From assembly GCA_003508835.1 (NCBI GenBank), contig PUFA01000164.1, forward strand, positions 124,001-188,000: 64,000 bases of DNA, written 5' to 3'. This document shows positions 47,956 to 59,878 of this stretch, piece by piece (within the stretch, counting starts at the first letter, position 1; the number at the start of each line of letters is the position of its first letter). The notes beneath the pieces were generated by a model. It was not told the DNA's origin and searched no databases. It saw only the letters and a list, made by a program, of their open reading frames with translations. This DNA is from Eonycteris spelaea. Taxonomy: Eukaryota; Chordata; Mammalia; Chiroptera; Pteropodidae. A program made the translations under genes and the position numbers.

Positions 47956-49793
47956 GTATGGCTTTACAACTCTAATGTCTGTGCAAATTTCACTTATTAA
48001 TATAGAAATATACATGTATTATAGCCATCATTTTGTGGAAGCTAATAATAATTCAGTTTTGAAGCAAGAAACATAATAGGATGATATATTATTTACTGTA
48101 GCATATGCTTTTTAGCCAGAATGTAGCTACTACATTTAGCCAGCCATTCTCTAAACTTAAGGGGACAAAGAATATATGTTAGCTTTAAATAACATGTAGT
48201 TTAGATAAGATTTTCTTTTCTTTTACAAAAGGCTTGGGAATTTTGAGAGATGAAGGAAATTAACAGTGTTTCTGAAAGTAGAATTTGAAAGTTATCCTGG
48301 ACATATTATTTATTAGATTTCGGTTCATTCAAAAGATGATAAATCAAGTGAATTCTTTTGTTTCTATTTTGGCTTTATTCTGTAAGTGTGAGAAATCTTG
48401 AAGTTCACTTTAGAATTTGTATATTTTTGTTATTATCTTGGAAGCAAAACTTTTACTTACAGTTAAAATAGGAATTAGAAGTAGAGTTACAAGTGGTAGC
48501 AAGAAACTATGGAAAGATATGAGGTAAGGATCCCCCTGTTTGTACTTACTCTAGACTTTCCTTCTTCCGTATAATAAGGTTAGATAGGTCTAGAAGAGTG
48601 CAATGTTTTTATTTTGTTTAGAATATAATATATTTTGTTCAGAATAATTTTAAGTCTATATCCTTTTAAATATTCACTCTTAGTAAGTTAAGAGCAGAGA
48701 CTATGAGGATATGTGAAAATTTTGGTTAATAAAATATTTTTTATGAAACATTGAATTTTTACAGTCTCACTCTATAGGACATGTAGGTATCAACATTACC
48801 TTTAGTCATGGCATGTTTTATGTAAGAAATGATTAAATGAAATACTACAGATCCATTTAACTTTACTCCAAACTGTGAAACAATGGTCATACCATTTTTG
48901 TTCTCTTGTACTTTTCTTTTGCTCTTCTGATTACTTTTTGGGAATTTATGTTGGTCTTTGATAGAACACGATTCTGGTATCTAAATCTGAGAATGGCTGA
49001 GAATTTTAAGAAAAGACAAGGTGATGATGGGTGGCTTGGAAATGGGAGGGGATGTAGCGTGTATTTGAGAGCGTCTCCATTGGATAAGAGGAGAAGCTAT
49101 TTGTTTTAAAAATAATTTAATATCTTAAGGTTTGCATTGCTGCCACTAGGAACTTTAAGGTCTTGTCAAGGTAGAAAGGAGGAAAAATAAAGGAGAATGA
49201 AAGTTGAAGAATGGTGGAAGATGAAAGAACCTCAGAGAACCAAGAAAGATGTTTGTGGTGAATGGTGCTGAAGTGCACCACCTTATGGTAACAGGGTTGT
49301 AGGTTACCTCATTTCTGCTCTATAAGGTGTTTAACCACAGAGCCAGAGGAGTACTAATAAATCAGTCTAGGTAGGAAAATAACGAAATTCTTATAGGGAG
49401 AACGTTTATAGCAGGGAACCTTGAAATTTTATTTTGATGATAATGTAATTTTTTGGTTATTTAGCCTTAAAACATTGTCTTCTAGTTCTTCTCTTCTAGC
49501 ACACTATTTAAAAAAAATTACTTTTATAAATGACATTTAAAAAAAATTCTTAGGATCAATAGCCTGTGGTTTTAGAAAGGATATATAATCAAATTTTTGA
49601 AATATTCAGAATATTTTTTATTTGATTTAAATGTACTGCATCATGTACAGGTTTGGACTTTATGAAAAGGTTTAGCTAGAAATGAATAACATAAGATTAA
49701 TATTTTGCATATTCTCTGGTATCTTTTAAACTTGAGAAATTAAAATGTTTCTAGCTAATTCTTACCAAATTCATGTAAATGTTTCTTTCTTAG
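47956..49793 (+). other. ZNF451: Intron 10
   Basis: A 1.8 kb AT-rich intron without any named element. It ends in TTTCTTTCTTAG. Confidence 0.7.
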
Positions 49794-49937
49794 ATGAAGA
49801 AGTTGTTGAGCTTCCAGATTTGGATTACTTGAGAACCATGACTCATATAGTCTTTGTAGATTTTGATAACTGGTCAAACTTTTTTGGTCATCTACCAGGG
49901 CATCTTAACCAAGGAACATTTATTTGGGGCTTTCAAG
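49794..49937 (+). CDS. ZNF451: ZNF451 coding exon 11 (PIN-like domain, start)
   Basis: The 144-base exon reads EEVVELPDLDYLRTMTHIVF, then VDFDNWSNFFGHLPGHLNQG and TFIWGFQ. THIVFVDFDNW is the first beta strand and acidic loop of a PIN-like fold (Pfam PIN_11 in ZNF451). The double Asp-Asn (DFDN) is the first part of the acidic site. The frame is intact and splice sites are consensus (TTTCTTAG, GTATGG). Confidence 0.95.
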
Positions 49938-50967
49938 GTATGGTTAATAAAAACATTTGAGGCAATTTCTCTGTTTTCCCCTTAGACTATGGTTCACTTT
50001 AAAGGACTCCTCTTGAACCTTCCTGAATAGAACACAGGAACATAATTGGAATATTGTCACTTTGCATTATAGTTACTCTGCTAGAATATTTTTCTCTTTA
50101 CATTTCTCTGTGGTAAATGTTAGTTCTATTTGGTGACTCAAAGTTTGTGGATCTTTAGATACAGATTGAAAAAGCCTTTATTCAATACCTACATTGTGCC
50201 AGGTACTATATTTGGTACTAATACATGCTTACTAATTATTATAGTTATCTACCTTTTATAATATAAGAAAGTAGGCTGAGAAGTTTTTATTTTTTCCTAA
50301 GTTTAAAACTAATAAATAGCAGTTAGCTTTTGAGCTTAGGCCTTGTGGCAATTGTGTTAGTATGTTAACTATTCATAAATGTGCAACTTCATCTAAATCT
50401 CTTTACAAACCATTGACCAAACCATGGAGAGAGACTTCTTTGATTTATAGTTTAGTATAATGAGCATCTAATATACTTTATGTTTGATAGGAAACAGCAT
50501 ATAAAGAGGATTGGAATTTAAGATAGAAACGTATCGATCTGGTTTAATTAGCCAGTACAGGCTTTTAGTAAGTTTGACTTTACTGATTGCTCATCATGAC
50601 TGTCCACTGAACAGCCTTGACTTATTTGTAAAAAACCACTAATGCTTACATTCATATAGAATGATACCATTCAAAGAATTTTTACACATTAGTTTTGATT
50701 CTCCTTAACATCGCTGTGAGTTTTCAGATGAATAGGTAGATTCAGGGAGGTTGGTCTACTTTTCCAAGATTGTAAAGTAACAAAATGATGATAACCTGCA
50801 TTAGAACTGGGTTCTTCTGCATTCTCACCTGCTACTTTTTCTCTAGCAATTTTTTTTCTAGTATGTGTTCTTCCTTGATAGAATTTTCATTGTTTCTAGT
50901 GTTCTTTTCTTTTTCTATCGTGACTTTTTCTACCATTTGATTATCATGCCTTTTCTAAAAATAACAG
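49938..50967 (+). other. ZNF451: Intron 11
   Basis: It has MIR-like sequence at about 50160-50360 and a MIR core near 50640-50790. The acceptor is AAATAACAG. Confidence 0.65.
50160..50360 (+). mobile_element. MIR-like fragment
   Basis: TTCAATACCTACATTGTGCC and AGGTACTATATTTGGTACTA fit the MIR/L2-type pattern (loss of the CATTGTGCCAGGCACT order). Diverged and partial. Confidence 0.5.
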
Positions 50968-51098
50968 GAGGAAACACCAATTGGAAGCCTCCACTCAATT
51001 GTAAGATCTATAATTACCTGAATAGAATTGGATGCTTCTTCCTTCATCCGCGCTGTAGTAAAAGAAAAGATGCTGCTGATTTTGCCATATGTATGCAT
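50968..51098 (+). CDS. ZNF451: ZNF451 coding exon 12 (PIN-like domain, middle)
   Basis: The 131-base exon reads GNTNWKPPLNCKIYNYLNRI, then GCFFLHPRCSKRKDAADF and AICMH. DAADFAICMH is the central acidic helix of PIN-like folds. The frame is intact and ends in phase 0. The donor is GTGAGT. Confidence 0.95.
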
Positions 51099-51939
51099 GT
51101 GAGTTCTCGTTTTATTCAAACTAATGTGAATCTAGGACCCGTTTGGATTTTTTTTTTCACTTTAATCATAATGACGCTGTAGGTCATTCTTCAATGGTGT
51201 ATTTTTGTATAACCTTCTGCATCATGTTCTACTTATGACTACTATGCGGACAGGAGCCCATAGCATAATTATTTACTGCTTTATCCCTAACTCCTAGCAG
51301 AATCTAAGCTACACATAGTAGACCCTCAACTTTTTATGGAATAAGTGATAAAGAGATGACACTGTACTTGAGGTATACTGAGACACTTTCACATTTCAGC
51401 GTCTCTGAAATTGGGAGGTGCCTGAACAATCACTGTTGGCTAGATGGGATTTGCATTTGCTTCTGTCTCTGCCAGTCATCTAGAGAAGTTACCAACCTGA
51501 AACACAGTTTAAAGTCTCTGCTTAATGGGTTTATGTATCACATTTATAGCATGAATTTACTCTGAAAACTTGACTGATGCTTGTATTTTAAACCACAAGA
51601 GATTTCTTTTTCTACCTATCTAGTGCCAGGATTGAGTGTGCAAATTACATTGCCTACCTTTTCTCTATAATTGATTTAAAGCACTTCAGCTTTATGAGGG
51701 GGCCTCCTATTGGGCTTCTTTTGGTCTTTCTTTCTTTCTTAGTGGCACATAAGATAGCTTATAATAATTGATAACATTTTATATTTGATTAAATATGGTA
51801 TATTTCATTTACGAAGGAGATCTTTGGTGGGAGCTGGGGAACAATCTTACTAGGTGTGCGTTCATTCTGAAATATATGTAACTTGATTTGAAACTCAAAT
51901 GCTAATTTTCATCAACATATGCCGTTTATTCCAACTTAG
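51099..51939 (+). other. ZNF451: Intron 12
   Basis: A 0.8 kb intron with no named repeat. It ends ATTCCAACTTAG. Confidence 0.7.
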
Positions 51940-52126
51940 GCTGGCCGTCTAGATGAACAACTACCCAAGCAAATTCCTTTCACCATCCTCTCAGGAGATC
52001 AAGGTTTTCTGGAGCTAGAAAATCAATTTAAGAAGACTCAGAGGCCAGCACATATACTAAACCCTCACCACTTAGAGGGAGATATGATGTGTGCCTTGTT
52101 AAATAGCATATCTGATACCACCAAAG
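51940..52126 (+). CDS. ZNF451: ZNF451 coding exon 13 (PIN-like domain, end)
   Basis: The 187-base exon reads AGRLDEQLPKQIPFTILSGD, then QGFLELENQFKKTQRPAHIL and NPHHLEGDMMCALLNSIS and DTTK. TILSGDQGF carries the third conserved Asp of the PIN-like site. Together with DFDN and DAAD it makes an acidic triad. The frame is intact and ends in phase 1. The donor GTATGC is weak but GT-type. Confidence 0.95.
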
Positions 52127-53599
52127 GTATGCAGCTGCAGTCACAGTGCAGACCATCCAAGAGGAGGAGACTTCACTGCTGAGAGAAACCAATAAACTGC
52201 TGTCCACTAGTGTACTGTTGGCTGCTCACTAAACATCATGCTGTCATACTTCTATCTTATTTATTTTTCCTTATCTCACTTTCATTCTTTAGTGTTTTAA
52301 AAGAGGATGAATTTATAATTTTCTGGAATGTTTTTGATCTAAGAGACAAACTTGATATTAATGTATATAACATATATTCATGGTATGAAATAATGTTAGT
52401 ACAATTTTGTAAACCTCAGAATCCAGATCTTCACTTTGTTTCTGAAATTCCAAATTCATCTTTAATTTTTCAGAAAGGAAAATCTTACAGGTGAAACCAG
52501 AAAGCAATAAATACTAATGTAGCAGTACCACACTCTCCACCCCACCTCCCCCCCCCAAAAAAAAGACCATTTAAGAGGTTAACAATGACAAAAATGAAGC
52601 CTCGAAAGATCTTTAGTTCCTTAGAAGGAGTAGTACTTCTTATCTTATTCCTGGGACTTAACACACCCTGCTCTACCTTTCTAAGGTGTTCAAGAAAGAC
52701 AGTACTGATGCCCAATTCACTAACCAGTATTTAAGAAAGAATGTCATTCTAGGGATTCAGAAAGATTTTTTTTTTATGATTTCTGAAATAAATGTGGTAG
52801 AAGAGAATAATAATTTTTAAATATCCTAATAATTTCTAGCCATGTGTAAGAATTGAAGGTATTAATGAATGACCTCAATGAAAAACTGACTACTTTGGGG
52901 CATTTTTATTATGTGCCTTAAAATTTTCCAGCTCTGCTTGCCTCCTAGCTATTTTTTCTTTGAACTTAACTCAGAGCCCCATTTTATTAGAAACTCATTC
53001 TGAAGAATTTTGCTGTAATCACACATTACAGTGGATCAATTCACTTCAACAAAGTTAGGGATCATTAACTCAACTGTGCTCTTTAAAGGAAAATCAACTC
53101 TGTTTTGCATATCTTAGTATTGAATTTTATCTTTCTATTCTGTAATTTTTGTTTTCATTCACTTGTTTTTACTCTCTGGCTTTTTTTTCTTTAGAATCTC
53201 TTTTTCTTTTACTTTTTTGCCATCCTTTTCCCAATCTTTAACATTTATTTAATATGCTGTAAAATCCTTAACTTTTTACCTTTTCCACCATAGGCCAGCC
53301 CCTTTTTCTTCTTTTTTGCTGATGCTTTTGGGAATATTTCTTTTGCAATTTAGAATGTGAAACTTGTATGAGTTTGCCTTTATTTCAACTTTATTTGGAA
53401 TGAGAGCTGCATATGAGTAGATCTGCATGGGTATATCAGGGTTGGAGGTGAGAGACTAGGTTATTGTTATATGCTGATTGTTTCCTTCTGAATGCTTCTT
53501 ATACTCTTTTTATTTAAAAAAAATCATTCAGTCACAATCAGTGCTCTTTTGAACTTACTGCTCTTTGAGGGTACATGTGTACCTTATTCTGAATTTATG

Positions 53600-53815
53600 A
53601 AATGCAGAGATCATGCAGTGTATAAAGAGGGGCATGGGCTTTGATTCAGATGCTGACTTTGCTGCTTCCTAGCTGTGATTTCACTCAAGTTACTTTTTCT
53701 GAGTCTCACTTTTCATATCTTTAAGGTTGTAAGAATCAGTGATATGTATAAAGTATCTAGCACAGCATATAAAGCACTGTGTGTGCTCAATAAATAGCAG
53801 CTGTGTTTTTTTTAA
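53600..53815 (+). mobile_element. MIR SINE
   Basis: CATGGGCTTTGATTCAGATG, CTGCTTCCTAGCTGTGATTT, TTACTTTTTCTGAGTCTCAC and CTCAATAAATAGCAGCTGTG follow the MIR order nearly completely. Confidence 0.85.
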
Positions 53816-53864
53816 TTACTAATGTAAATATGATTCCTAGCTACTAGGTTTTTTTTTTTTTTAA

Positions 53865-54640
53865 CTTTCCAATTTTTTTATTGTGGTGAAATACACATAA
53901 GTTTTACCATCTTAACTATTCTGAAGTGTACAGTTCAGTGGTATTAACTACATTTATGTTGTGTAGCCATGATCATCCATCTTTAGAATTATTCTCATCT
54001 TGCAAACTGAAACTTGGTACCCATTAAATAATAACTCCCCATTCCCCTTTCCCCCAAGGCCCTGGCAACCACCATTCTACTTTCTGTCTCTGTTTTTAAC
54101 TCTGTTTAGAACCTCATATAAGTGAAATACAGCATTTGTATTTCTGTGACTGGCTTATTTCACTTAGCATAATGTCCTCAAGTTTCATTTATATTATAAT
54201 GTCAAAATTTCCTTCATTTTTAAGGCTGAATAATATTCTATTCTATGTATATACCCCATTTTGCTCATCCATATATCCATCCATGGATACTTGGCTCGTA
54301 ACCATGTTTTAGCTACTGTGAATAATACTGCTATGAAGATAGGTATATAGATATCTCTTTTGAGACCCTGCTTTCAATTCTTTTGAGTACATACCCAGAA
54401 ATGGAATTGCTGAATTGTAGTAATTCTATCTTTAATTTTTTGAGAAACTTCCATACTGACTTCCATAGGAATGGCACCATTTTACTTACACTCCCACCAA
54501 CAGTGCATTAGGGTCCCAATTTCTCTACATACTTGCCAGCATTTGTTATTTTCTGGTTGTGTTTGTGGTTTTTAGTAGCCATGCTAATAGGTATCTCAGT
54601 ATTGATTTGCATTTCCTTAATGATTAGCAATGTTGAGCAT
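53865..54640 (-). mobile_element. L1M-type 3' UTR and ORF2 end, antisense
   Basis: The + strand carries TTTTTTATTGTGGTGAAATA, CAAGGCCCTGGCAACCACCA, CTTATTTCACTTAGCATAAT, ATATACCCCATTTTGCTCAT and TTCCATAGGAATGGCACCAT. This is the complement of the well-known L1 3' region. It is about 780 bases long and inactive. Confidence 0.9.
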
Positions 54641-54883
54641 CTTTTCACTGCTGTGCCCATTGCATTTTAAAAGTAATAGAAATTATTAAGTGGCTAAAGA
54701 AATATAGAATTCTTAAATCATGGTATTTTATATAGATTTAAAGACGCTTTTGTAATTCTAAAATACAGAAAAAGTTTTCTGACTCATAGTATATTCACAT
54801 TCAGTTATCTGATTTAAGACAAATTTTTTTCTTCATGGTAGGAAGACTTAAAGACATTAAACTGCCTGGTAGTAAACTTTATA

Positions 54884-55600
54884 TAGTAGTCCCCCCTTAT
54901 CTGCAGGTGATACATTCTAAGACTGCCAGTGGGTGTCTGAAACCGTGATAATATCAAATTCTATATATATAATGTTTTTTTCCTTTACATACATTTTCAC
55001 TCAAAGAAAGCGCTTTATGGCTTCTCTTTGGCATATCCGAATTGCCAACATTGCTACTCTTGTGCTTTGGGGACATTATTAAGTACAATAAGGGTTACTT
55101 TAACACAGGCATTATAGGTTACTGTGACAGTCATTCTGATAACTGAGACAGCTATCGAGTAAGGGGCAGATGGCATGTACAGTTGATTCTTGCACAACTT
55201 GGGGTTAAGGGTGCTAACCTCTTCTCGCACAGGTGAAAATCTACGTATTACTATAGTCAGTCGGTCCTCTGAATACACAGATTCCCAACCATGGAGTAGA
55301 CCCTTCAACAACATGAGTTTGAACTGTGGGTCAGTTGAAAAAATAAGTGGACCCACACCATTTAAACCTGTGTTGCCCAAGGATCAAATGTATAGCGTGA
55401 ATACACTGGACAAAGGAATGATTCATGTCCTGGGCGGGATGGAACCGGACAACATGAGATTTCATCATGCTACTCAGAACAGTACACAATTTAAAACTTA
55501 CGAATTGTTTACTTCTAGTATTTTCCATTTAATATTTTTGGACCATGGCATGTAACTGAAACCACAAAAAGTGAAACTGCAGATAAGGGTAGGGCTACTG
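54884..55600 (+). mobile_element. Tigger/MER2-type DNA element (outer)
   Basis: The element starts TAGTAGTCCCCCCTTATCTG and ends with its inverted copy, CAGATAAGGGTAGGGCTACTG. A TA dinucleotide lies on each side (54882-54883 and 55601-55602). Near its right end it reads ATGATTCATGTCCTGGGCGG and ATTTCATCATGCTACTCAG, typical of MER2. A second element splits it at 55178-55392. It carries no transposase frame. Confidence 0.8.
55178..55392. mobile_element. Tigger-type DNA element (inner, nested)
   Basis: It starts with a TA then CAGTTGATTCTTGCACAACTT and ends with the inverted copy GTGTTGCCCAAGGATCAAATG, then TA. The ends are imperfect inverted repeats of about 25 bases. It sits inside the outer element and so inserted later. 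No coding capacity. Confidence 0.8.
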
Positions 55601-56989
55601 TAGTAAGAAAATCAAGAATAATCACTTTCTCGGTTAACTTTATTCCATTACCTTTCCTAACAAATGGCTTTGTGAATAGTAGAGTAATAGTTTCTTTTAA
55701 GGAGTGTATTGAGACTTAGAAAATCTCTCAATGTCCATAAATACTAAATCTTATTGGGCCTTTAGGGTAATTTTGGTTACCATAAGAATGCCAGGATAGC
55801 TCCTTTCATTAGGGCAGTGTTCCTAGCTTCAGATTTGACCACTAGATAGTTTCTTAAGAAACTGTGGTTTTTGGTAGGGAGTCAGTGGACTTTCTAAGAA
55901 TTGACAAAAGCTTTCTATGGCTCTTTCCCTAAAAATGAACATGTACATACGATATCACATACAGTTTCAGGGAATTTGTGATCTCAAACTCTCTTTGGTA
56001 CAAAAGTTCATCTATAAGTAACATACAGTAGAAGTTCTCTCATATTTATTATTTTATAAGAAACCTGGTGATTTTTCCAGTTTTAAAAATCACTGTTGTA
56101 TAGCCAAATGATACAAGCTTGAACCTATTATTTTTCTCAGACTTTTCAGAAATTTTTCATTATTAGGACTAAAAATGATTTTGTTTTTTTTTTTTGGACA
56201 GGAGCTTCCTATATAAACAAGAAGTGTCATGGGAATCAATGATCATATGGTATTTTATACTGTGAGAATTTAATCTTTTACTGATTTTTCAGTTAATTAG
56301 AAGTTTTTTCAGGAGGTACTTGTCTCAGTAGAAATAGAGTATTTGGAATTGCTGTTTTCATATACAGATGTGTTGTCATTTGGCCATAGGTATTACTTTT
56401 TTGCTTGGTAGAAAGGGACAGGTAGTTAAGTAGCTTTACTACTGGTACTTTTTTAGATTTCTGACTCGGTTAGTTAGGCTAAATCGGTTATTCTTTGCAG
56501 CAAAGTGAGCCGTTAAACTAATTTTGAGATTTCAATGTGTCATGGTTTTTGCCCATAAAATCTCTCTCCCCCTAAGCTTCAGGTTCCAGCATAAACATTT
56601 TTATTATGGCTATATAAAGATTTATATCTTTATAGAGATATTTAAAAATATTAATAGCCTTAATTGACACCCTTGGCCCCCTTATCGTTCATCAATTCTA
56701 TTTTATAATGTATTCACGCTCACCTTTTTAAAACTTGCCAAGAAACATGGATCCTTTCTAGGAATCCTAATCAGAGAAGCCAGATAGAGACTCTTTTTCT
56801 TAGACCTTTTACATTTTATTTAGAAATATATGTACATTTAACTCAAGCCTAATGTTTCAAAGATGCACATATAACTTGTTACTTAAACGTTTTAAAGAAA
56901 AGAAAGGACTTATTGAGGTCTCACTATGTGTCAGCTGACCATGCTAGCTGGTTTTTATATTCCTAGTGTTTAAAGATGTTTAAAGAACT

Positions 56990-57110
56990 TACACATTTTA
57001 TTTAATTCTCTTTGCACACTGTGAGTAGGAAGTGTTACATTACCCCATTTTATAGATGAGAAGCAGAGGTCTAGAAAGGTTAAGATAAGCTACCTGTGGC
57101 CACGCAAGTG
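56990..57110 (+). mobile_element. MIR-like fragment
   Basis: TTACATTACCCCATTTTATA followed by GATGAGAAGCAGAGGTCTAG and AAAGGTTAAG is the MIR core. Partial. Confidence 0.7.
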
Positions 57111-58139
57111 TTGTTTTTTTTTTTCAGTATCACTGACAGAAACACCTGATTTTACGATGTAGATAGAATCCAGTGTGAATTATTGTCTCTAATCATATCC
57201 TTGAAGAATGAAGATGATGAGAGCCATTCTGCTGCAGTCTAATGACATTTGCAGAATCCATGTTAAAGATACCAAATATGAGTTTAAAAAAAAATAGCAT
57301 TCAGGAAGATGGGGTTGTTTTTTTGGGGGGGGGAGGGATTTATTTTATTTTCAGAAGATAAAAAGGTTTGATTGTGGGTTGTGGTACTTTAAAAAGTAGA
57401 CTGATTGTATGTGAAACATAGCCAAGAAAGTGATTAACTTTGTAAGATCTCTAGGATCTTTTGTGTAATTAAAAAAGCCCCATTTTCTTCTGACTGTAAA
57501 AATACAGTCTCAGTATGGTGAGCACAAACTGAGTTAAAGGAACCATGCAAGCACCATTTTTCATTTACCTTGTGTGACATTGCATCCTCCTTGTAATATG
57601 TTCTCCAAAAGAGAAATAAATATGCTTCTTGTTTTTAGTATAGTAACCATACATTTTAAGGGCTTTTTGTTTGTTTTTACTTTTCAGAGTGTTGGGGTAT
57701 TGTATCTACCTCAGCCATATTCCTTGATAACTGAATTTCTGAGTTACTGTTTTCCACTATTTAATTAGTGACAGCTATAGCTTATATAAACAATTCTGTG
57801 GGTTCTTAGTGATCTGTTTATGTGATAGAACTTGACCATATCTGGTAGTTTAGTTGAAGAACATTAACTTGATTAAGGTTTTCTTTTGGGGGTTTTTATT
57901 TGTTTGCATGTCCATTTTAATAGGTTCAAAATGATTTCATGTCTCAGAAATATTAGAAGTATGTGAGGTGAGATATAGATGGAAGTCAAATTAATATTTC
58001 TTCCATATGAAATCCTAGATTGCAAAAATGTGTACTTTTGTTATTAAATGATTTAAGTGACTAAAATAAAAATATTAAAATTTTATAGTTTAATACCGTT
58101 AGCATGACTACTAATGCTAAATCTTTTTCTTTAATATTT

Positions 58140-58320
58140 TTAATATTTTTATTAAATGTTTTGGGGTGACATTGGTTAATAAAATTACATAAGTTTCAAA
58201 TGTATAGGTCAACAATACGTCATATGTATTTTGTGTTCACCACCCAGAGTTAAATTTCCTTTCACCACCATCTATCTGACTGCCTTTATCCTGATCTACC
58301 TCCCCTCCCCACCCAAGATT
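58140..58320 (-). mobile_element. L1-type 3' fragment (pattern common in bats)
   Basis: TTTTGGGGTGACATTGGTTA, ATAAAATTACATAAGTTTCA and TGTGTTCACCACCCAGAGTT resemble a repeat I associate with the 3' ends of L1 in bats and some relatives. The orientation and family name are uncertain. It would fit a bat source. Confidence 0.5.
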
Positions 58321-58767
58321 TTGTTTTTAAAGACACAGTTTTGTATATTCAGTTGTTTATAGTTTTTAAGTAAATTAAACATCCTCTTTGCAGGATGTAT
58401 AAAGCATTAACTTACCTAGAATATTTTTTCTTAGGTAATGCAAGGATGACCTTGAGCATAAGTTGTTATATATTAGTGAATCCAAATTGACAACAGATTT
58501 TACTGTGCGTCAAGATAATTTTTGTTGAATCTGAACACTCTCCTTGCACTGTCTGGTTTATGGGCCTAGGACTTTGTTGCATCTCTTTGGTTTGTGTCTT
58601 TGTTTTGGAATGAATGAGAGGCATTAAATATAGTTGGTATCTATATATAGAATCATACCAATTACACAGATTTTAAAAGCCTTCTTAAAGTTTGGTATAA
58701 AAGTTCACCCATGCTGTTATATCTATTTGACTTATATTCAGTTATTTAAACCCTGATTCAGTCACTC

Positions 58768-58808
58768 TGTGTGTATGTGTGTGTGTATATATATATTATA
58801 TATATATC
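58768..58808. repeat. TG/TA simple repeat
   Basis: TGTGTGTATGTGTGTGTGTA is followed by alternating TA up to ATATATATATC. A microsatellite in intron 13. Confidence 0.85.
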
Positions 58809-59404
58809 ACTGATAGTACCATGGTTCAAATTTTAAATGACTTCTGCAATACCTGGTCAGTCATGCCATTTTTACAAAGCCTTAGGTCTCTCATTATGAA
58901 AACATGTAAGACATCAGGTAAGTGAGTTTGTGCCATGCAGAGGCATTGTTAATTTAATCCTATGGTTTCTATAGAGACGAATGCATATATTTTCAAAATA
59001 CAGGAGAATTTATCTGTCACCATTTTATAAAATTTTAAGATGATTTTATGCAAACGAAATTTTGGAGTTTTTTTGCTAGATCCAAAGAAACATACTAGGT
59101 TTTAAAATTTTTCAAATTTTTTAAATAATAGAATTTTCTGTTTCTTCAATGTTATATTAAAATAACTTTTTCAAATAATGTTTTTGAATGTAGAGTTAAA
59201 ATTGAATTGCCTGTTTCATTAGTTTTTATTTTTCTTGAATTAAGTAATTTGGTAATCATTTAAAAAAAACTAAAGGGAAAGTGGTGTACTACTTACTAAT
59301 GAATTGTAATTAGTAAGCTTGAGTGTGGGAATTGAGTCATTGAAAATATTGGCACAATAACTTTTTTCAGAAATACATTTGCATTTATTGATTCTGCCTT
59401 ACAG

Positions 59405-59473
59405 AATGTGACAGTGATGATAACCTGGGTATAAAAAGTACTCCAATAGAAGAAGAATTCAGATCCACAGAAG
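59405..59473 (+). CDS. ZNF451: ZNF451 coding exon 14 (penultimate coding exon)
   Basis: The 69-base exon completes the GAA codon from exon 13 and reads CDSDDNLGIKSTPIEEEFRS and TE. It is an acidic tail that leads to the C-terminal ubiquitin-interacting motif of ZNF451. The acceptor is CCTTACAG and the donor GTAACC. It ends in phase 1. The next exon, with the DVELEEAI type motif, was not found before 64000. Confidence 0.92.
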
Positions 59474-59662
59474 GTAACCTAATGGAATTAATCTTTTCCC
59501 TACTTGACTATCTTTATTTAAAAAAAATTTCCCCTCTCACCTGTTCATCCCTTCTACTCTCCCCTACCTCTGAGTTTAAAAAAAAAAAAAGTTGTTTCCT
59601 CTTTCAAAAGACAGTTTGCATATAAGATGATTTAGAGATGATACCAGTTTAGGAAGCTAGAT

Positions 59663-59878
59663 CAGAAATTAGCCAGTTATGGCCCTTGGACCAAATCCAG
59701 TCCACCACCTGGTTTCGTAAATAAAGTTTTAAGTATTGACAGTGCTATTGCTTTCACATTGCAAGAACAAGGTTGAATAGTTGTGACACAAACAGTATAG
59801 ACTCTCCTACCTCTCCAAGCCTAAAATAATTATTTTCTGACTTTTTGCCAAAAAAGCTTGCTAACTCCTTGACTAGAA
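59663..59878. mobile_element. hAT-like DNA element, second copy
   Basis: GGCCCTTGGACCAAATCCAG, ACCTGGTTTCGTAAATAAAG and the end AAAAAAGCTTGCTAACTCCT match the same family as 32285-32482, in the opposite orientation. Diverged. Confidence 0.65.

Larger units (their letters stand above)
52127..59404 (+). other. ZNF451: Intron 13
   Basis: A 7.3 kb intron holding a MIR (53600-53815), an antisense L1 3' region (53865-54640), a nested pair of Tigger-type elements (54884-55600), a MIR-like fragment near 56990-57110, an L1-type 3' fragment (58140-58320) and a TG/TA simple repeat (58768-58808). The acceptor is TGCCTTACAG. Confidence 0.7.

Noticed and set aside
55190..55555. Plus-strand frame of 121 codons
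   Set aside because: It lies across two nested Tigger-type elements and has no transposase similarity.
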